Shown in pieces: positions 10,035 to 18,922 of a stretch of DNA of 64,000 nt. The stretch lies in NCBI RefSeq assembly GCF_902506205.1, contig NZ_LR732816.1, positions 1,476,106 to 1,540,105 on the forward strand. Direction: 5' to 3'. This DNA is from Brevundimonas sp. G8. GTDB lineage: Bacteria; Pseudomonadota; Alphaproteobacteria; Caulobacterales; Caulobacteraceae. Position 1 is the stretch's first letter; the number at the start of each line of letters is the position of its first letter. The position numbers were made by a program, and so were the translations under genes. The notes beneath the pieces are model-generated. The model ran no database searches and was not told the origin of the DNA. It saw nothing but the letters and a program-made list of their open reading frames with translations.

Positions 10035-12734
10035 TCACCCGCTGTTTCTCAATCCCGCCGCCACGCCGTTGATGGCCAGAAGGATGCCTTCGCGGACGCG
10101 GGGGTCGTCGTCGCCGGCGCGGCGGCGCCGGATTAGCTCGATCTGGACGTGGTTCAGCGGCTCGACATAGGGCATGCGCAGGCGGATCAGCCGGTCCAGC
10201 TCGGGCTGGCCGCCCAGCAGCTTGTCGTGGCCCGTGATGGCCAGGATGGCGTCGTGGGTGCGCTGCCACTCCTCGCGGATCTCGCCATAGATGCGGGCCG
10301 CCAGAGAGGCGTCGGGGACCAGGGTGGCGTAGCGGCGGGCGATGGTCATGTCGGACTTGGCCATGACCATTTCCATGTTCTGGACCAGGGTCTTGAAGAA
10401 GGGCCAAGCCTCGGCCATCGCCTTCAGCTCGCCCATGTCCTGACCCTGCACGGCCGAACCGAAGCCGAACCAGCCGGGCAGCATGACCCGGCTCTGCGAC
10501 CAACTGAACACCCAGGGAATGGCGCGCAGATCCTCGATCCGCGTCGAGGCGGTGCGCGACGACGGGCGCGAGCCGATCTTCAGGTCGGCGATCTCGGCGA
10601 TCGGGGTGGCGGCGCGGTAGTAGTCGACGAAGCCGTCGGTCTCATAGACCAACTGGCGATAGGCGGCCATCGAGCGGGCCGACAGGTCCGACAGGGTGGC
10701 GCCATGCTCGGCGGTGAAGGCGTGATCCGTCCCCTTGCCCAGCGAGGCCAGCATGGCGCCGCAGGTCAGGGCGTCGAGATTGCGCAGCGCGATCTCGGGC
10801 TCGCCATATTTGTTGGCGATGACCTCGCCCTGTTCGGTGGTGCGGATGCGGCCCTGGACCGTGCCTTCCGGCTGGGCCAGCACACCGGCGAAGGACGAGC
10901 CCCCGCCGCGCCCGACCGTGCCGCCGCGACCATGGAACAACTGGAGTTTCAGACCGTGCGCCTGCGTGACCTCGACCAGGGCGCGCGAGGCTTCGTGCAG
11001 TTCCCAGCCTGAGGTCAGATAGGAGCCGTCCTTGTTCGAATCTGAATAGCCGATCATCACCTCCTGCACCCCGCGCGCCTGGGCGACGGCGAGGGCGGAC
11101 GGTTCCTGAAGCAATCGCTCAAGGGTCGGACGGGCGGCGCGCAAATCCTCGATGGTCTCGAACAAGGGGGCGGCCTGGATGGGACAGGCGGCGGGGTCTT
11201 CGGGCCGATAGAGGCCGACCTCCTTGAGCAGCAGATAGACCTCCAGCAGGTCCGAGGCCGCGTCGGTCTTGGACACGATATGGGTGCGGATGGCTTGGGG
11301 TCCGAAGGCGGCGAGCGAGGTCGCAGCCGCCTGAAGGATGGCGCGCTCCTTCAGCGTTTCGGGCTCATAGTCGGCATAGGGGCTGAACAGCAGCCGCGAC
11401 GAGGCCAATTCCTTCGCCAGGATTTTCAGACGCCCTTCCTCGTCCAGCGCCAGATAGTCGGACTGAACGCCGGCGACCTTGAGCAGGTCCGCGACGACGC
11501 GTTCGTGGACGTCGGCGTTCTGGCGCATGTCCAAGGTCGCCATGTGGAAGCCGAAGACCTCGACCGCCGTGATCAGGTCGCTGAGCCGGTCGTCGGCGAA
11601 GACGCCGCCATGGTGCGAGACTAGGCTGTCGTGCAGGGTCTTCAGATCGGCCTCGAAGGCGTCGGGACCGGGATAGGGCTGGGCCTCGACGGCGGGACGG
11701 CGCGGCGCGGGGGCGTCACCCAACTTCTGGTGCGTGGCGGCGAGACGGGCATAGACGCCGGTCAGGGCGCGGCGATAGGGCTCGTCGGCGCGGTGGGGCG
11801 AGGGGTCGTGGGCGGCGTCGGCCAGGGCCTGAAGTTCAGGCGACACCTGGGCCAGTTCGGCGGCGAGACTGAGCTCGGCGCCCAGGGCGTGGACCTCCTC
11901 CAGATAGAAGGTCAATACGGCCCGCGCCTGGGTGCGGAAGGCGGCGGTCATGACGGTGGCGTCCACGTTCGGATTGCCGTCGCGGTCGCCGCCGACCCAA
12001 GTGCCGACCCGCATGAAGGGCTTCAAGTCCGGCGCGTCCAGCAGACGCCGCCAGGCCGACAGCTGCTTGGGCGCGACGTGCAGGAAGATGCGGTCGAGAA
12101 AGGAGACGACGGTGTCGATCTCGTCCTGCACCACCAGGCCCTGGGTGCGGACCAGGCGCGTGGCCCACAGGATGACGATCTGGCGACGCAGCGGCTCGGA
12201 TACGGCGTCGAGCGTGCAGGCATCGCCGGCCTTGTCGCAGGCGTCGAGCAGGTCGGTGATGGCGGCGATCCGGTCGATGACGCTCTTTCGGCGCACTTCC
12301 GACGGGTGGGCGGTCAGGACAGGCGAGATCAGCGACTGGTCCAGCAGGGCGCGCACGGCCTCGCGGTCCACGCCCTGATCGGCCAACCGCTTCAGCGCGC
12401 CTTCGGGGGTGTCGGGCCGGGCGCCGGCCTCGGCCTGGCTTTGGGCCCGCCTGCGGGTCGAGCGGTCCTCGGCGATGTTGGCCAACAGGGAGAACAGGGC
12501 GAAACCGTGCGCCAGCCCGGCCGCCTGATCCACCGACATGGCGGTCAGCAGCTTCTCCAGCCGCTTGGCGGGATGCGAGGCCGGGTCGCGGTGATAGGCG
12601 ATGGAGGCCTGGCGCACCGCCTCAACGTGGTCGAACAGGGCCTGTCCGCCCTCGTCGCGGATGATGTCGCCCAGAAGACCGCCCAGCAGTCGGACTTCGT
12701 CGCGCAGGGCGTCGTCGGCGGCGGGGCTGATCAT
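10035..12734 (-). CDS. ppc: Phosphoenolpyruvate carboxylase
   Basis: Anaplerotic enzyme that carboxylates PEP to oxaloacetate. The 899-residue protein has the conserved TAHPSEVRRKS near the N-terminus, the glycine-rich FHGRGGTVGRGGG, the active-site stretch GYSDSNKDGSY, and the usual C-terminus (NGVAAGLRNSG). I chose the ATG at 12734 (MISPAADDALR) because AGGAT lies eight bases before it; a longer in-frame start at 12797 would add 21 residues unlike the family. Shares a 185-base divergent region with the deacetylase-like gene. Confidence 0.96.
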   Translation of the reverse strand: MISPAADDALRDEVRLLGGLLGDIIRDEGGQALFDHVEAVRQASIAYHRDPASHPAKRLEKLLTAMSVDQAAGLAHGFALFSLLANIAEDRSTRRRAQSQAEAGARPDTPEGALKRLADQGVDREAVRALLDQSLISPVLTAHPSEVRRKSVIDRIAAITDLLDACDKAGDACTLDAVSEPLRRQIVILWATRLVRTQGLVVQDEIDTVVSFLDRIFLHVAPKQLSAWRRLLDAPDLKPFMRVGTWVGGDRDGNPNVDATVMTAAFRTQARAVLTFYLEEVHALGAELSLAAELAQVSPELQALADAAHDPSPHRADEPYRRALTGVYARLAATHQKLGDAPAPRRPAVEAQPYPGPDAFEADLKTLHDSLVSHHGGVFADDRLSDLITAVEVFGFHMATLDMRQNADVHERVVADLLKVAGVQSDYLALDEEGRLKILAKELASSRLLFSPYADYEPETLKERAILQAAATSLAAFGPQAIRTHIVSKTDAASDLLEVYLLLKEVGLYRPEDPAACPIQAAPLFETIEDLRAARPTLERLLQEPSALAVAQARGVQEVMIGYSDSNKDGSYLTSGWELHEASRALVEVTQAHGLKLQLFHGRGGTVGRGGGSSFAGVLAQPEGTVQGRIRTTEQGEVIANKYGEPEIALRNLDALTCGAMLASLGKGTDHAFTAEHGATLSDLSARSMAAYRQLVYETDGFVDYYRAATPIAEIADLKIGSRPSSRTASTRIEDLRAIPWVFSWSQSRVMLPGWFGFGSAVQGQDMGELKAMAEAWPFFKTLVQNMEMVMAKSDMTIARRYATLVPDASLAARIYGEIREEWQRTHDAILAITGHDKLLGGQPELDRLIRLRMPYVEPLNHVQIELIRRRRAGDDDPRVREGILLAINGVAAGLRNSG

Positions 12735-12919
12735 GTGGAATATCCTTGGTCGGCACGGGGAGATCGGCATCTGGAAGTGCGAATGCGCCCGCGTCAACGC
12801 ACGATCCGTGACAGCCGCGCGCAGAGATCCCCGCAGCGTTCATGGTGAACCCGCCGTTAGGGTTTCTTAACCGGCGCGGGGCGATGATGTCGGCGTAGGA
12901 TTCCAGATCGGTTCCGCCC

Positions 12920-14122
12920 GTGCCCATGTTCGCCAAACGCCAATCCGCCCTCGCCGCCGCCGCCGGAGCCGCTCCGCGCGCAAAGGACGGCCCGAGCCTG
13001 ACACCCGTCATCAATGCGCTGAAGAAGCCGCCGGTCGTGGCGGGCCTGGCCGGACTGTTCCTGCTGAGCACAAGCGCCCTGTTCCTGACGGTGCTGGGCG
13101 ATCCCAAGGCCGGCACGCCCTCGGCCCATGTCGCGCTGGAGCGTGAGGCCCCTGCGGCGCAAGCCCCGGCCGTTGCGCCGACCGGGTTCGAGGCCTTCTC
13201 CATGGGAGCGATGGGGCTTTATCAGAATTTCGCGGGCGGCGGCGACCCGGCGGCGGGTGGCGATGCGGTCATCACCCTGCCGGATGGCGGCAGCGTGTCG
13301 GGCCAGGGCGCGCCCATCAGCGCTCCGGTCCATGCCGCCTCGCCCCTGGCCAAGGCCCCGATCGCGGGCCTGTCGCAGCCCGGCTCTAATGGCCCCCTGC
13401 CGATGATCGCGCCCGACGGCCGCGTCCCGGCCCAGGCCTATGCCCGACCCTTCCGTCCGAACGGCAAGCCGCGCGTGTCGCTGATCGTCGGCGGCCTGGG
13501 CCTGAATGCAGTGACGACCCGCGCGGCCATCGAACGCCTGCCGCCGGAAGTGACGCTCAGCTTCGTGCCCTATGCGGACAACCTGCAATCCTGGATCGAC
13601 CAGGCGCGGGCGCAGGGCCACGAGGTCATGCTGGAAATGCCGATGGAGCCGACCGGCTATCCCGACAACGATCCCGGCCCCTATACGCTGCTGGCCGACG
13701 GCGGCGCGGACGATGTCGGCGCCAAGATGGATTGGCTGCTGGGTCGGGCCACCGGCTATTTCGGCGTGACCAACTATCTGGGCGACCGGTTCTCAAGCTC
13801 GGACACCGGCATGAACGCCTTCCTGGGGATCCTGCGTCAGCGCGGCGTCGCCTTCTTGGACGACGGTTCCTTCCAGCGGCGACCGGGCGCCTGGGCGCGG
13901 GCCAGCGCGGACCGCGTCATCGACCGGACCCAGTCGCCGGCCGCCATCATCGCCGCCCTGAACGGGCTGGAAGCCCAAGCCAAGCTGCGCGGCTCGGCCC
14001 TGGGGACCGGCTTCAGCTATCCGGTGACGGTCGAGGCCGCCGCCCGCTGGACCGCCGGTCTGGAGCAGCGCGGCCTGCAACTGGCGCCCGCCTCGTCCAT
14101 GTCGATGCGGCCGGGTCGCTAG
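12920..14122 (+). CDS. Divergent polysaccharide deacetylase family protein (YibQ-like)
   Basis: A 400-residue protein with one N-terminal membrane anchor (about residues 38-62), a low-complexity Ala/Pro/Gly linker to about residue 175, and a C-terminal NodB-like beta/alpha barrel starting at PRVSLIVGGLGLN. The barrel motifs MLEMPMEP, VTNYLGDRFSS and FLDDGSF are those of the divergent deacetylase (DUF610/YibQ) family, thought to act on the envelope. Start is GTG at 12920 or ATG at 12926. Its stop codon shares one base with the GTG of rppH, so the two are translationally coupled. Confidence 0.82.
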   Translation: MPMFAKRQSALAAAAGAAPRAKDGPSLTPVINALKKPPVVAGLAGLFLLSTSALFLTVLGDPKAGTPSAHVALEREAPAAQAPAVAPTGFEAFSMGAMGLYQNFAGGGDPAAGGDAVITLPDGGSVSGQGAPISAPVHAASPLAKAPIAGLSQPGSNGPLPMIAPDGRVPAQAYARPFRPNGKPRVSLIVGGLGLNAVTTRAAIERLPPEVTLSFVPYADNLQSWIDQARAQGHEVMLEMPMEPTGYPDNDPGPYTLLADGGADDVGAKMDWLLGRATGYFGVTNYLGDRFSSSDTGMNAFLGILRQRGVAFLDDGSFQRRPGAWARASADRVIDRTQSPAAIIAALNGLEAQAKLRGSALGTGFSYPVTVEAAARWTAGLEQRGLQLAPASSMSMRPGR

Positions 14123-14598
14123 TGTCCGATCTCGACGCCTATCGGCCCAATGTCGGGGTCGTGCTGTTCAATCGCGACGGCTTGGTCTGGTACGGACAGC
14201 GCCACGCCACGCCCGGCCCGCATAACTGGCAGTTCCCGCAAGGCGGCGTCGATGCGGGCGAGGATCTGGAAGCCGCCGCCCGGCGCGAACTGCGCGAGGA
14301 GACGGGCGTGACCTCGGTCGCGCTGCTGGCGCGGACGGACGACTGGATCCTGTACGACTTCCCGCCCGAGGCCATGAACAACGCCAAGGCCTGGCGCGGC
14401 TTCAAGGGTCAGAAGCAGCAGTGGTTCGCCTTCCGCTTTACCGGCGACGAGGCCGAGATCGATCTGGCGGCCGACGACGATGTCGAGTTCGACGCCTGGC
14501 GCTGGGGGCCGTTGTCGGACGCCTGCGACCTGATCGTGCCGTTCAAGCGCCCGGCCTATGAACAGGTCGTCGCCGCCTTTTCGCATCTGGCGACATAG
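14122..14598 (+). CDS. rppH: RNA pyrophosphohydrolase
   Basis: Removes pyrophosphate from 5' triphosphate mRNA ends, starting decay; in the older literature also a dinucleoside polyphosphate hydrolase (InvA/IalA). The 158-residue protein starts at a GTG that overlaps the previous stop (TAGTG). A full Nudix box spans residues 41-63 (GGVDAGED...RELREETGV). The start YRPNVGVVLFN and the motif WQFPQGG are typical of RppH. Followed 2 bases later by a strong bidirectional terminator. Confidence 0.95.
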   Translation: MSDLDAYRPNVGVVLFNRDGLVWYGQRHATPGPHNWQFPQGGVDAGEDLEAAARRELREETGVTSVALLARTDDWILYDFPPEAMNNAKAWRGFKGQKQQWFAFRFTGDEAEIDLAADDDVEFDAWRWGPLSDACDLIVPFKRPAYEQVVAAFSHLAT

Positions 14599-14600
14599 AA

Positions 14601-14626
14601 AAAGGGCGGCGCGAACGCCGCCCTTT
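14601..14626. terminator. Bidirectional intrinsic terminator between rppH and hsp20
   Basis: Perfect 11-bp stem AAAGGGCGGCG / CGCCGCCCTTT around a CGAA tetraloop. The minus strand continues into a five-T run and the plus strand has TTTCC, so it can end rppH and the convergent small heat-shock gene. Confidence 0.88.
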
Positions 14627-14647
14627 CCTAGTTCGCATTGAAACGGC

Positions 14648-15127
14648 TTATGCCGCTTCGGCCTTGTTTTCAGCCTTGCCTTCGATCAGGGGCTGGCCGG
14701 CGCCGATCTCGATGCGGCGGGGCTTCAGCGCCTCGGGCAGTTCGCGCTTCAGCGAAATCGATAGCAGGCCGTTGACCAGGTTCGCGTCGGTGACGACGAC
14801 ATAGTCGGCCAGCTGGAAGCGGCGCTCGAAATCGCGCTCGGCCAGGCCGCGATGTAGATAGGTCTTCTGTGTCGCCGCGTCGTCGTTAGCGGTCTTGCGG
14901 CCGGTGACGGTGAGAAGGTTTTCCTTCACCTCGATATTCAGCTCGTCGGGGCCGAAGCCGGCGACGGCGATCTCGATGCGATAGGCGTTCTCGCCCGTGG
15001 TCTCGATATTGTAGGGGGGATAGCCCGTGTCCTGGCCGGTCGTGCGCGAGGCGCTTTCCAGCAGATTGGCCAGACGGTCGAAGCCGACGGCCGAACGGTA
15101 CAGCGGGGTGAAATCATAGGTACGCAT
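14648..15127 (-). CDS. Small heat-shock protein, Hsp20/IbpA family
   Basis: A 159-residue alpha-crystallin chaperone that holds unfolding proteins. The start [19 protein letters not shown] is typical of IbpA-like proteins, the alpha-crystallin domain spans about residues 38-130 ([20 protein letters not shown] to the I-x-I-like SISLKRELP), and the tail is Ala/Lys-rich. The ATG at 15127 has AGGAGG six bases upstream; in-frame ATGs at 15133 and 15151 overlap or precede that site and are unlikely. Preceded by a ROSE-like leader and an RpoH promoter. Confidence 0.93.
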   Translation of the reverse strand: MRTYDFTPLYRSAVGFDRLANLLESASRTTGQDTGYPPYNIETTGENAYRIEIAVAGFGPDELNIEVKENLLTVTGRKTANDDAATQKTYLHRGLAERDFERRFQLADYVVVTDANLVNGLLSISLKRELPEALKPRRIEIGAGQPLIEGKAENKAEAA

Positions 15128-15250
15128 CAGCATCCTCCTGAGGATCAGCAAGGTTGAGCCGCCCGGCGGTTTGGCCCGGACGGTAGGGATGCAGTCCGAC
15201 GACCCGAAACCGGCGCCGTCAGTCTGGAGAACCCGAAATCGGCGCTCTCG
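15128..15250 (-). promoter_or_regulatory. ROSE-like RNA thermometer in the hsp20 5' leader
   Basis: The leader between the predicted start of transcription and the hsp20 ATG is about 120 nt and rich in G/C hairpins (for example CCGCC-G-GGCGG). Right before the start it reads CUUGCU-GA-UCCUCAGGAGGAU. Here AUCCU pairs with AGGAU around CAGG, burying the AGGAGG ribosome site, and the UUGCU motif upstream is the hallmark of ROSE elements. ROSE leaders keep small heat-shock mRNAs shut until the hairpin melts on warming. The UUGCU spacing differs by a few bases from the classic element, so I call it ROSE-like. Confidence 0.65.
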
Positions 15251-15257
15251 GGAGAAG

Positions 15258-15285
15258 AGATGGTGACCTGCAAAACCGCGTCAAG
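15258..15285 (-). promoter_or_regulatory. RpoH (sigma-32) promoter of hsp20
   Basis: On the minus strand CTTGAC (15285-15280) and CCATCT (15263-15258) are separated by exactly 16 bases. This fits the alphaproteobacterial heat-shock sigma consensus (CTTGA-type -35, CCATnT-type -10). It puts the start of transcription near 15250. Confidence 0.65.
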
Positions 15286-15398
15286 GGCGCGGCGGTGATG
15301 ATTTTGCTTGCGTCAAATTGGCCTGCGTCTCGCGATCGTCATTTGCTCGGGCGCCGCGCCTGCCTATGGAGAAGGACCTGAACCCGGAGCCCCTGATC

Positions 15399-16205
15399 AT
15401 GCGCCATGCCGTCTTCGGCCTCGCCGCCGTCCTGCTGTCCGCCGCCCCTGTCGTCGCCCAGCAGTCGCCCCAGACCGAAGGCGCGTGGACGCCGCCGCGT
15501 TCGGCCCTGTCCAGCGCCCTGCCGACCTTCGCCGAGGACACGGCCTTGCAGGCCGCGGTCGCCGCCGAGACCCGGCCCGCCGCCGACCGCGCGCGCGACG
15601 TCTATCGCCACCCCTACGAATCCCTGACCTTCTGGGGCCTGACGCCGGGCATGACGGTGGTTGAGATTGAGCCGGGCGGCGCCAGCTGGTGGCGGCATAT
15701 CCTGGAACCCTATGCGGCTGCGACCGGCGGTCGCTATGTGCCCGTCAACCGCCCGCTGGAAGATATGGGTGTGCCTGAGGGCAGCGCAGACTTCATCCTG
15801 GTGGCGCGCGCCTTCCACAACTGGTCGCGCAACGACCGGACCCAACCCTATCTCCAGGCCTTCTTCAAGGCGTTGAAGCCCGGCGGCGTTCTGGCCGTCG
15901 AACAGCACCGCAGCGCCGAGGGGCTTAACGTCGCCGACGTGGCCTCGACCGGCTATGTCCCCGAAAGCTACGTCATTCACGAGGCCCGCAACGCCGGCTT
16001 CGTGCTGGAGGCGCGCAGCGAGCTGAACGCCAATCCCAAGGACGATCACGACCATCCGTTCGGCGTGTGGACCCTGCCGCCCATCCGTCAGTCGGCGGCG
16101 CGCAACGATCCGTCGGGCCGCACCCTGACGCCCGAGGAACGCGCCGCCTTCGACGCCATCGGCGAGAGCGACCGGATGACACTGCGGTTCCGCAAACTCG
16201 AATAA
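15399..16205 (+). CDS. Exported class I methyltransferase-like protein (COG4798 type), copy 1
   Basis: A 268-residue protein with a signal peptide (MRHAVFGLAAVLLSAAPVVAQQ), so predicted periplasmic. The mature part looks like a Rossmann methyltransferase: DVYRHPYESLTFWGLTPGMTVVEIEPGG (motif I region), then FILVARAFHNW, ALKPGGVLAVEQHR and a conserved end IGESDRMTLRFRK. Motif I is IEPGGASWW rather than a classic GxGxG, so SAM binding may be weak. Earlier in-frame ATGs (15318, 15366) would spoil the signal peptide. The next gene is a paralogue. Substrate unknown; an exported SAM enzyme is unusual. Confidence 0.72.
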   Translation: MRHAVFGLAAVLLSAAPVVAQQSPQTEGAWTPPRSALSSALPTFAEDTALQAAVAAETRPAADRARDVYRHPYESLTFWGLTPGMTVVEIEPGGASWWRHILEPYAAATGGRYVPVNRPLEDMGVPEGSADFILVARAFHNWSRNDRTQPYLQAFFKALKPGGVLAVEQHRSAEGLNVADVASTGYVPESYVIHEARNAGFVLEARSELNANPKDDHDHPFGVWTLPPIRQSAARNDPSGRTLTPEERAAFDAIGESDRMTLRFRKLE

Positions 16206-16300
16206 GGGATGTTGCGTTTTGACCAGGCCTGCGAACCTGATTAAGCCCAAGGGGTCAGGGTGCGTCGGACGCGGGTCCCGGCGTCCTGCGGGAGTTATGA

Positions 16301-17221
16301 ATGGCTGATTGTCTGGCGAGCGCGGGCGGGTTTTCGCGTCGGTTCCTGCTGAGCGGCGCGACCGCGCTGGCGCTGACCGGCGTGGCGGCTTGCGGTCGCA
16401 AGGACGAAGCCGCCAAGACCCCCGAGGCGCCGCCCAAGCCCGCCGGCCCGGCGGAAGGGTCGTTGGAATGGGCGGTCGAGGGATCGTGGCGCAACGCCCA
16501 GGACAAGGCGCGCGACGCTTTCCGTCATCCGATGGAGACGCTGCGGTTCTTCGGGCTTCAGCCGCGCATGACGGTGGTGGAGTTCTGGCCCGGCAGCGGC
16601 TGGTACACCGAAATCCTGGCTCCATATCTGGCCAAGGGCGCCGGAACCTATGTCGCCGCCCTGTTCCCGGAAGGGCCGACCGCCGATCCGGCCCAGGCCG
16701 TGCTGAACACCGCCTTCCGCACGCGGTTCTCCAGCGACAAGAAACTGTATGGCGAGCCGCAGTTTACGGTGTTCGGGTCCGGCTCTGGCCCGGTGACCAC
16801 GGCGGGGACGGCGGAACTGTGCCTGTTCATGCGCACCCTGCATGGCTGGATGGCGGCGGGCATCGCCGAAAAGGCTTTCGCCGACGCCTTCGCCGCCCTT
16901 CGGCCCGGCGGCATCCTGGGCATCGAGCAGCACCGGCTGTCGCCCGCCGAGGATCAGGATCCGGTCGCCGCCAACGGCTATGTGCAAGAGGCCTTCGTGC
17001 GCCAGCTTGCGGCTGAGGCGGGCTTCGTCTTCGTCGAGGCGTCGGAGATCAACGCCAATCCCGAAGACACCAAGGACCATCCCTTCGGCGTCGATACGCT
17101 GGCCCCCACGCGCCTGACGGCACCGCGCGGCCAGCCGGTCGATCCCGAGTTCGACCGATCCAAATACGAGGCGATCGGCGAGAGCGATCGCATGACCTTG
17201 AAGTTCAGGAAGCCCGAGTGA
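16301..17221 (+). CDS. Exported class I methyltransferase-like lipoprotein, copy 2
   Basis: A 306-residue paralogue of the preceding protein. The N-terminus has a twin-arginine-like SRRFLL and a lipobox LTGVAAC, so it is probably a Tat-exported lipoprotein. Its motif I (VVEFWPGSGWYTEILAPYL) is closer to family norm than copy 1, and the ends INANPEDTKDHPFGVDTL and IGESDRMTLKFRK closely match copy 1. GGGAG lies six bases before the ATG. Its stop overlaps the GTG of the following hydrolase gene (GTGA), so the two are coupled. Substrate unknown. Confidence 0.74.
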   Translation: MADCLASAGGFSRRFLLSGATALALTGVAACGRKDEAAKTPEAPPKPAGPAEGSLEWAVEGSWRNAQDKARDAFRHPMETLRFFGLQPRMTVVEFWPGSGWYTEILAPYLAKGAGTYVAALFPEGPTADPAQAVLNTAFRTRFSSDKKLYGEPQFTVFGSGSGPVTTAGTAELCLFMRTLHGWMAAGIAEKAFADAFAALRPGGILGIEQHRLSPAEDQDPVAANGYVQEAFVRQLAAEAGFVFVEASEINANPEDTKDHPFGVDTLAPTRLTAPRGQPVDPEFDRSKYEAIGESDRMTLKFRKPE

Positions 17222-18252
17222 ACCGCGCCCAAGCCTTCGCCGCCAACGCCCCCCTGATGGGGGTGCCCGGCGCCGCCTCGCCACCCGGCGGCAAGGGCGA
17301 CTGGTTCCGCGGCGCAGGCGGGATGCGCCTGCGCGCCGGCCTGTGGAAGCCGTCTCACCTGAGCGCGGACAAGGTGCGCGGCACGGTGGTGCTGAGCCCC
17401 GGTCGCACCGAGCCGATCGAGAAATACTACGAGGTCATCGGCAACTTCCTGGCGCGCGGCTGGTGCGTGCTGACCCACGACTGGCGGGGGCAGGGGCTGT
17501 CGGCCCGTTTGCTGCCCGACCGGCTGAAGGGTCACGCCCGCGCGGTCGAGGAGTTTCTGGACGACTACAACCGCCTGCTGAACGCCTATGAGGACCAGTG
17601 CCCCAAGCCGTGGATCATGGTCGGGCATTCGATGGGCGCCTGCCTGAACCTGTTGACGCTGGAGAGCGGCGAGAGCCGGTTCGCGGGCGCGGTCCTGTCC
17701 AGCCCCATGCTGCGGATCAAGACCGGCAAGCGGTCGATGTGGTCGGTCAAGCTGGTGATGCGCTGGAACATCCGACATGGCCAGGCGGGCGACTATATCC
17801 TGGGCGATCCCGACGATCCGTTCGACCACAACTTCGCCGAGGACGCCCTGACCTCCGACGAGAGCCGATACGAGATGTGGCGCCAGCAGGTGTACGCCTG
17901 TCCGCACCTGGCCATCGGCGGCCCCACCTACGGCTGGCTGGCCTTTGCGCTGGATGCCGGCGAGCGGGCGCTCAAGCCCAAGGCGCTGAAGGCGGTCAAG
18001 GCGCCGGTGGTCATCGTCCAGGCCGACGCCGACGACGTGGTGTGGAAACAGACGAACCGCTGGGCCGCCAAACGCATCCCGCGCGGCCGCTATGTCGAGG
18101 TGGCTGGGGCCAAGCACGAGGTCATCATGGAGGCCGACGACCTGCGCGCGGTCTTCCTGAGCGAGTTCGACGCCATGGCCGACATGGTCGCCCCGACGGC
18201 GGATGCGGTCGTTGATCCGTCGGCCAGGACGGCGGACGTGACGGCGGTCTGA
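17218..18252 (+). CDS. Alpha/beta hydrolase, lysophospholipase-like
   Basis: A 344-residue serine hydrolase. The nucleophile elbow GHSMG places Ser at about residue 138; GTVVLSPGRTEPIEKYYEVI and THDWRGQGLS are typical of the PldB/monoacylglycerol-lipase-like branch; the acid is probably in VQADADDVV and the His in GAKHEVIME near residue 300. No signal peptide is seen, so it is cytoplasmic. Start is a GTG overlapping the preceding stop, which links it to the methyltransferase-like pair. Lipid substrate is inferred from family resemblance only. Confidence 0.82.
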   Translation: MNRAQAFAANAPLMGVPGAASPPGGKGDWFRGAGGMRLRAGLWKPSHLSADKVRGTVVLSPGRTEPIEKYYEVIGNFLARGWCVLTHDWRGQGLSARLLPDRLKGHARAVEEFLDDYNRLLNAYEDQCPKPWIMVGHSMGACLNLLTLESGESRFAGAVLSSPMLRIKTGKRSMWSVKLVMRWNIRHGQAGDYILGDPDDPFDHNFAEDALTSDESRYEMWRQQVYACPHLAIGGPTYGWLAFALDAGERALKPKALKAVKAPVVIVQADADDVVWKQTNRWAAKRIPRGRYVEVAGAKHEVIMEADDLRAVFLSEFDAMADMVAPTADAVVDPSARTADVTAV

Positions 18253-18268
18253 GCGCGCCTTCGGTCGT

Positions 18269-18841
18269 TCAGCCGAGTGCGGCCTGAGCGCGCCAGCGCC
18301 GGTCGATGGTCTGGGTGACGCCGCACAGCTGTAGGAAGGCGACCGCGACGCCGGCGTTCGTTTCTGACTTCACGAGCAGGGGCAGGACCAGCCATTCGCG
18401 CGGGAAACGCATCACCATTACGTCGTCGCTGGACCGCAGGTGCGGACAGTATTTCATCGACCGGTCGACGCATCGCCGATGCAGGGGCGCGATCGAGCCA
18501 GCGTCGATCATGACCCGGTCATCGGCGATGTCAGCGCGAACCTGGCCCCCGCGCGCTCGAAGCTGTCCGGCGCAGCGGCGTGTCGCGATCTGCGTCCAGC
18601 GATCACCCTGATCCGTCGGTTGGCCGCACATGGGGCACAGCATGCGCACGACGGTAAGCCGCTGGCGGACGAGATGATTTTTCGAATACTGGGGCTTGCC
18701 GCTTCCGGGATCGCTGGCCTGCATCAGAGCGAGACGTCCGCCGACCGTCTGGCAGGGCGCGGCGCCGACGATTTGCTCGCCGCTCCAACTGGTGACCCAG
18801 GGCACATCACTGCCGACGACCAGCGTGTAATGCCCCGACAT
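18269..18841 (-). CDS. Hypothetical protein with zinc-ribbon-like Cys motifs
   Basis: A 190-residue protein I cannot assign. It has CPMCG near residue 70, a further Cys in RRCAG, and HRRCVDRSMKYCPHL near residue 125-135, together enough for a zinc ribbon. The C-terminal third (MRFPREWLVLPLLVKSE) is hydrophobic but not a clear membrane span. A GGGGGA ribosome site lies about eight bases before the ATG, supporting it as a real gene. Similar short Cys-rich proteins occur in phages and Caulobacterales genomes, so a phage origin is possible but unproven. Confidence 0.6.
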   Translation of the reverse strand: MSGHYTLVVGSDVPWVTSWSGEQIVGAAPCQTVGGRLALMQASDPGSGKPQYSKNHLVRQRLTVVRMLCPMCGQPTDQGDRWTQIATRRCAGQLRARGGQVRADIADDRVMIDAGSIAPLHRRCVDRSMKYCPHLRSSDDVMVMRFPREWLVLPLLVKSETNAGVAVAFLQLCGVTQTIDRRWRAQAALG

Positions 18842-18922
18842 CGAGCGCGTCCCCCAACCGCGATCACCTGACGCCGCTATTCGTCGGGCGTCAATACGTG
18901 TTGGTTTTCGAGGGCTTGGAGC

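Noticed and set aside
12852..12880. CtrA-like site (TTAG...TTAA) before the YibQ-like gene
   Set aside because: Spacing is one base short of the TTAA-N7-TTAA rule and the first half is not exact.
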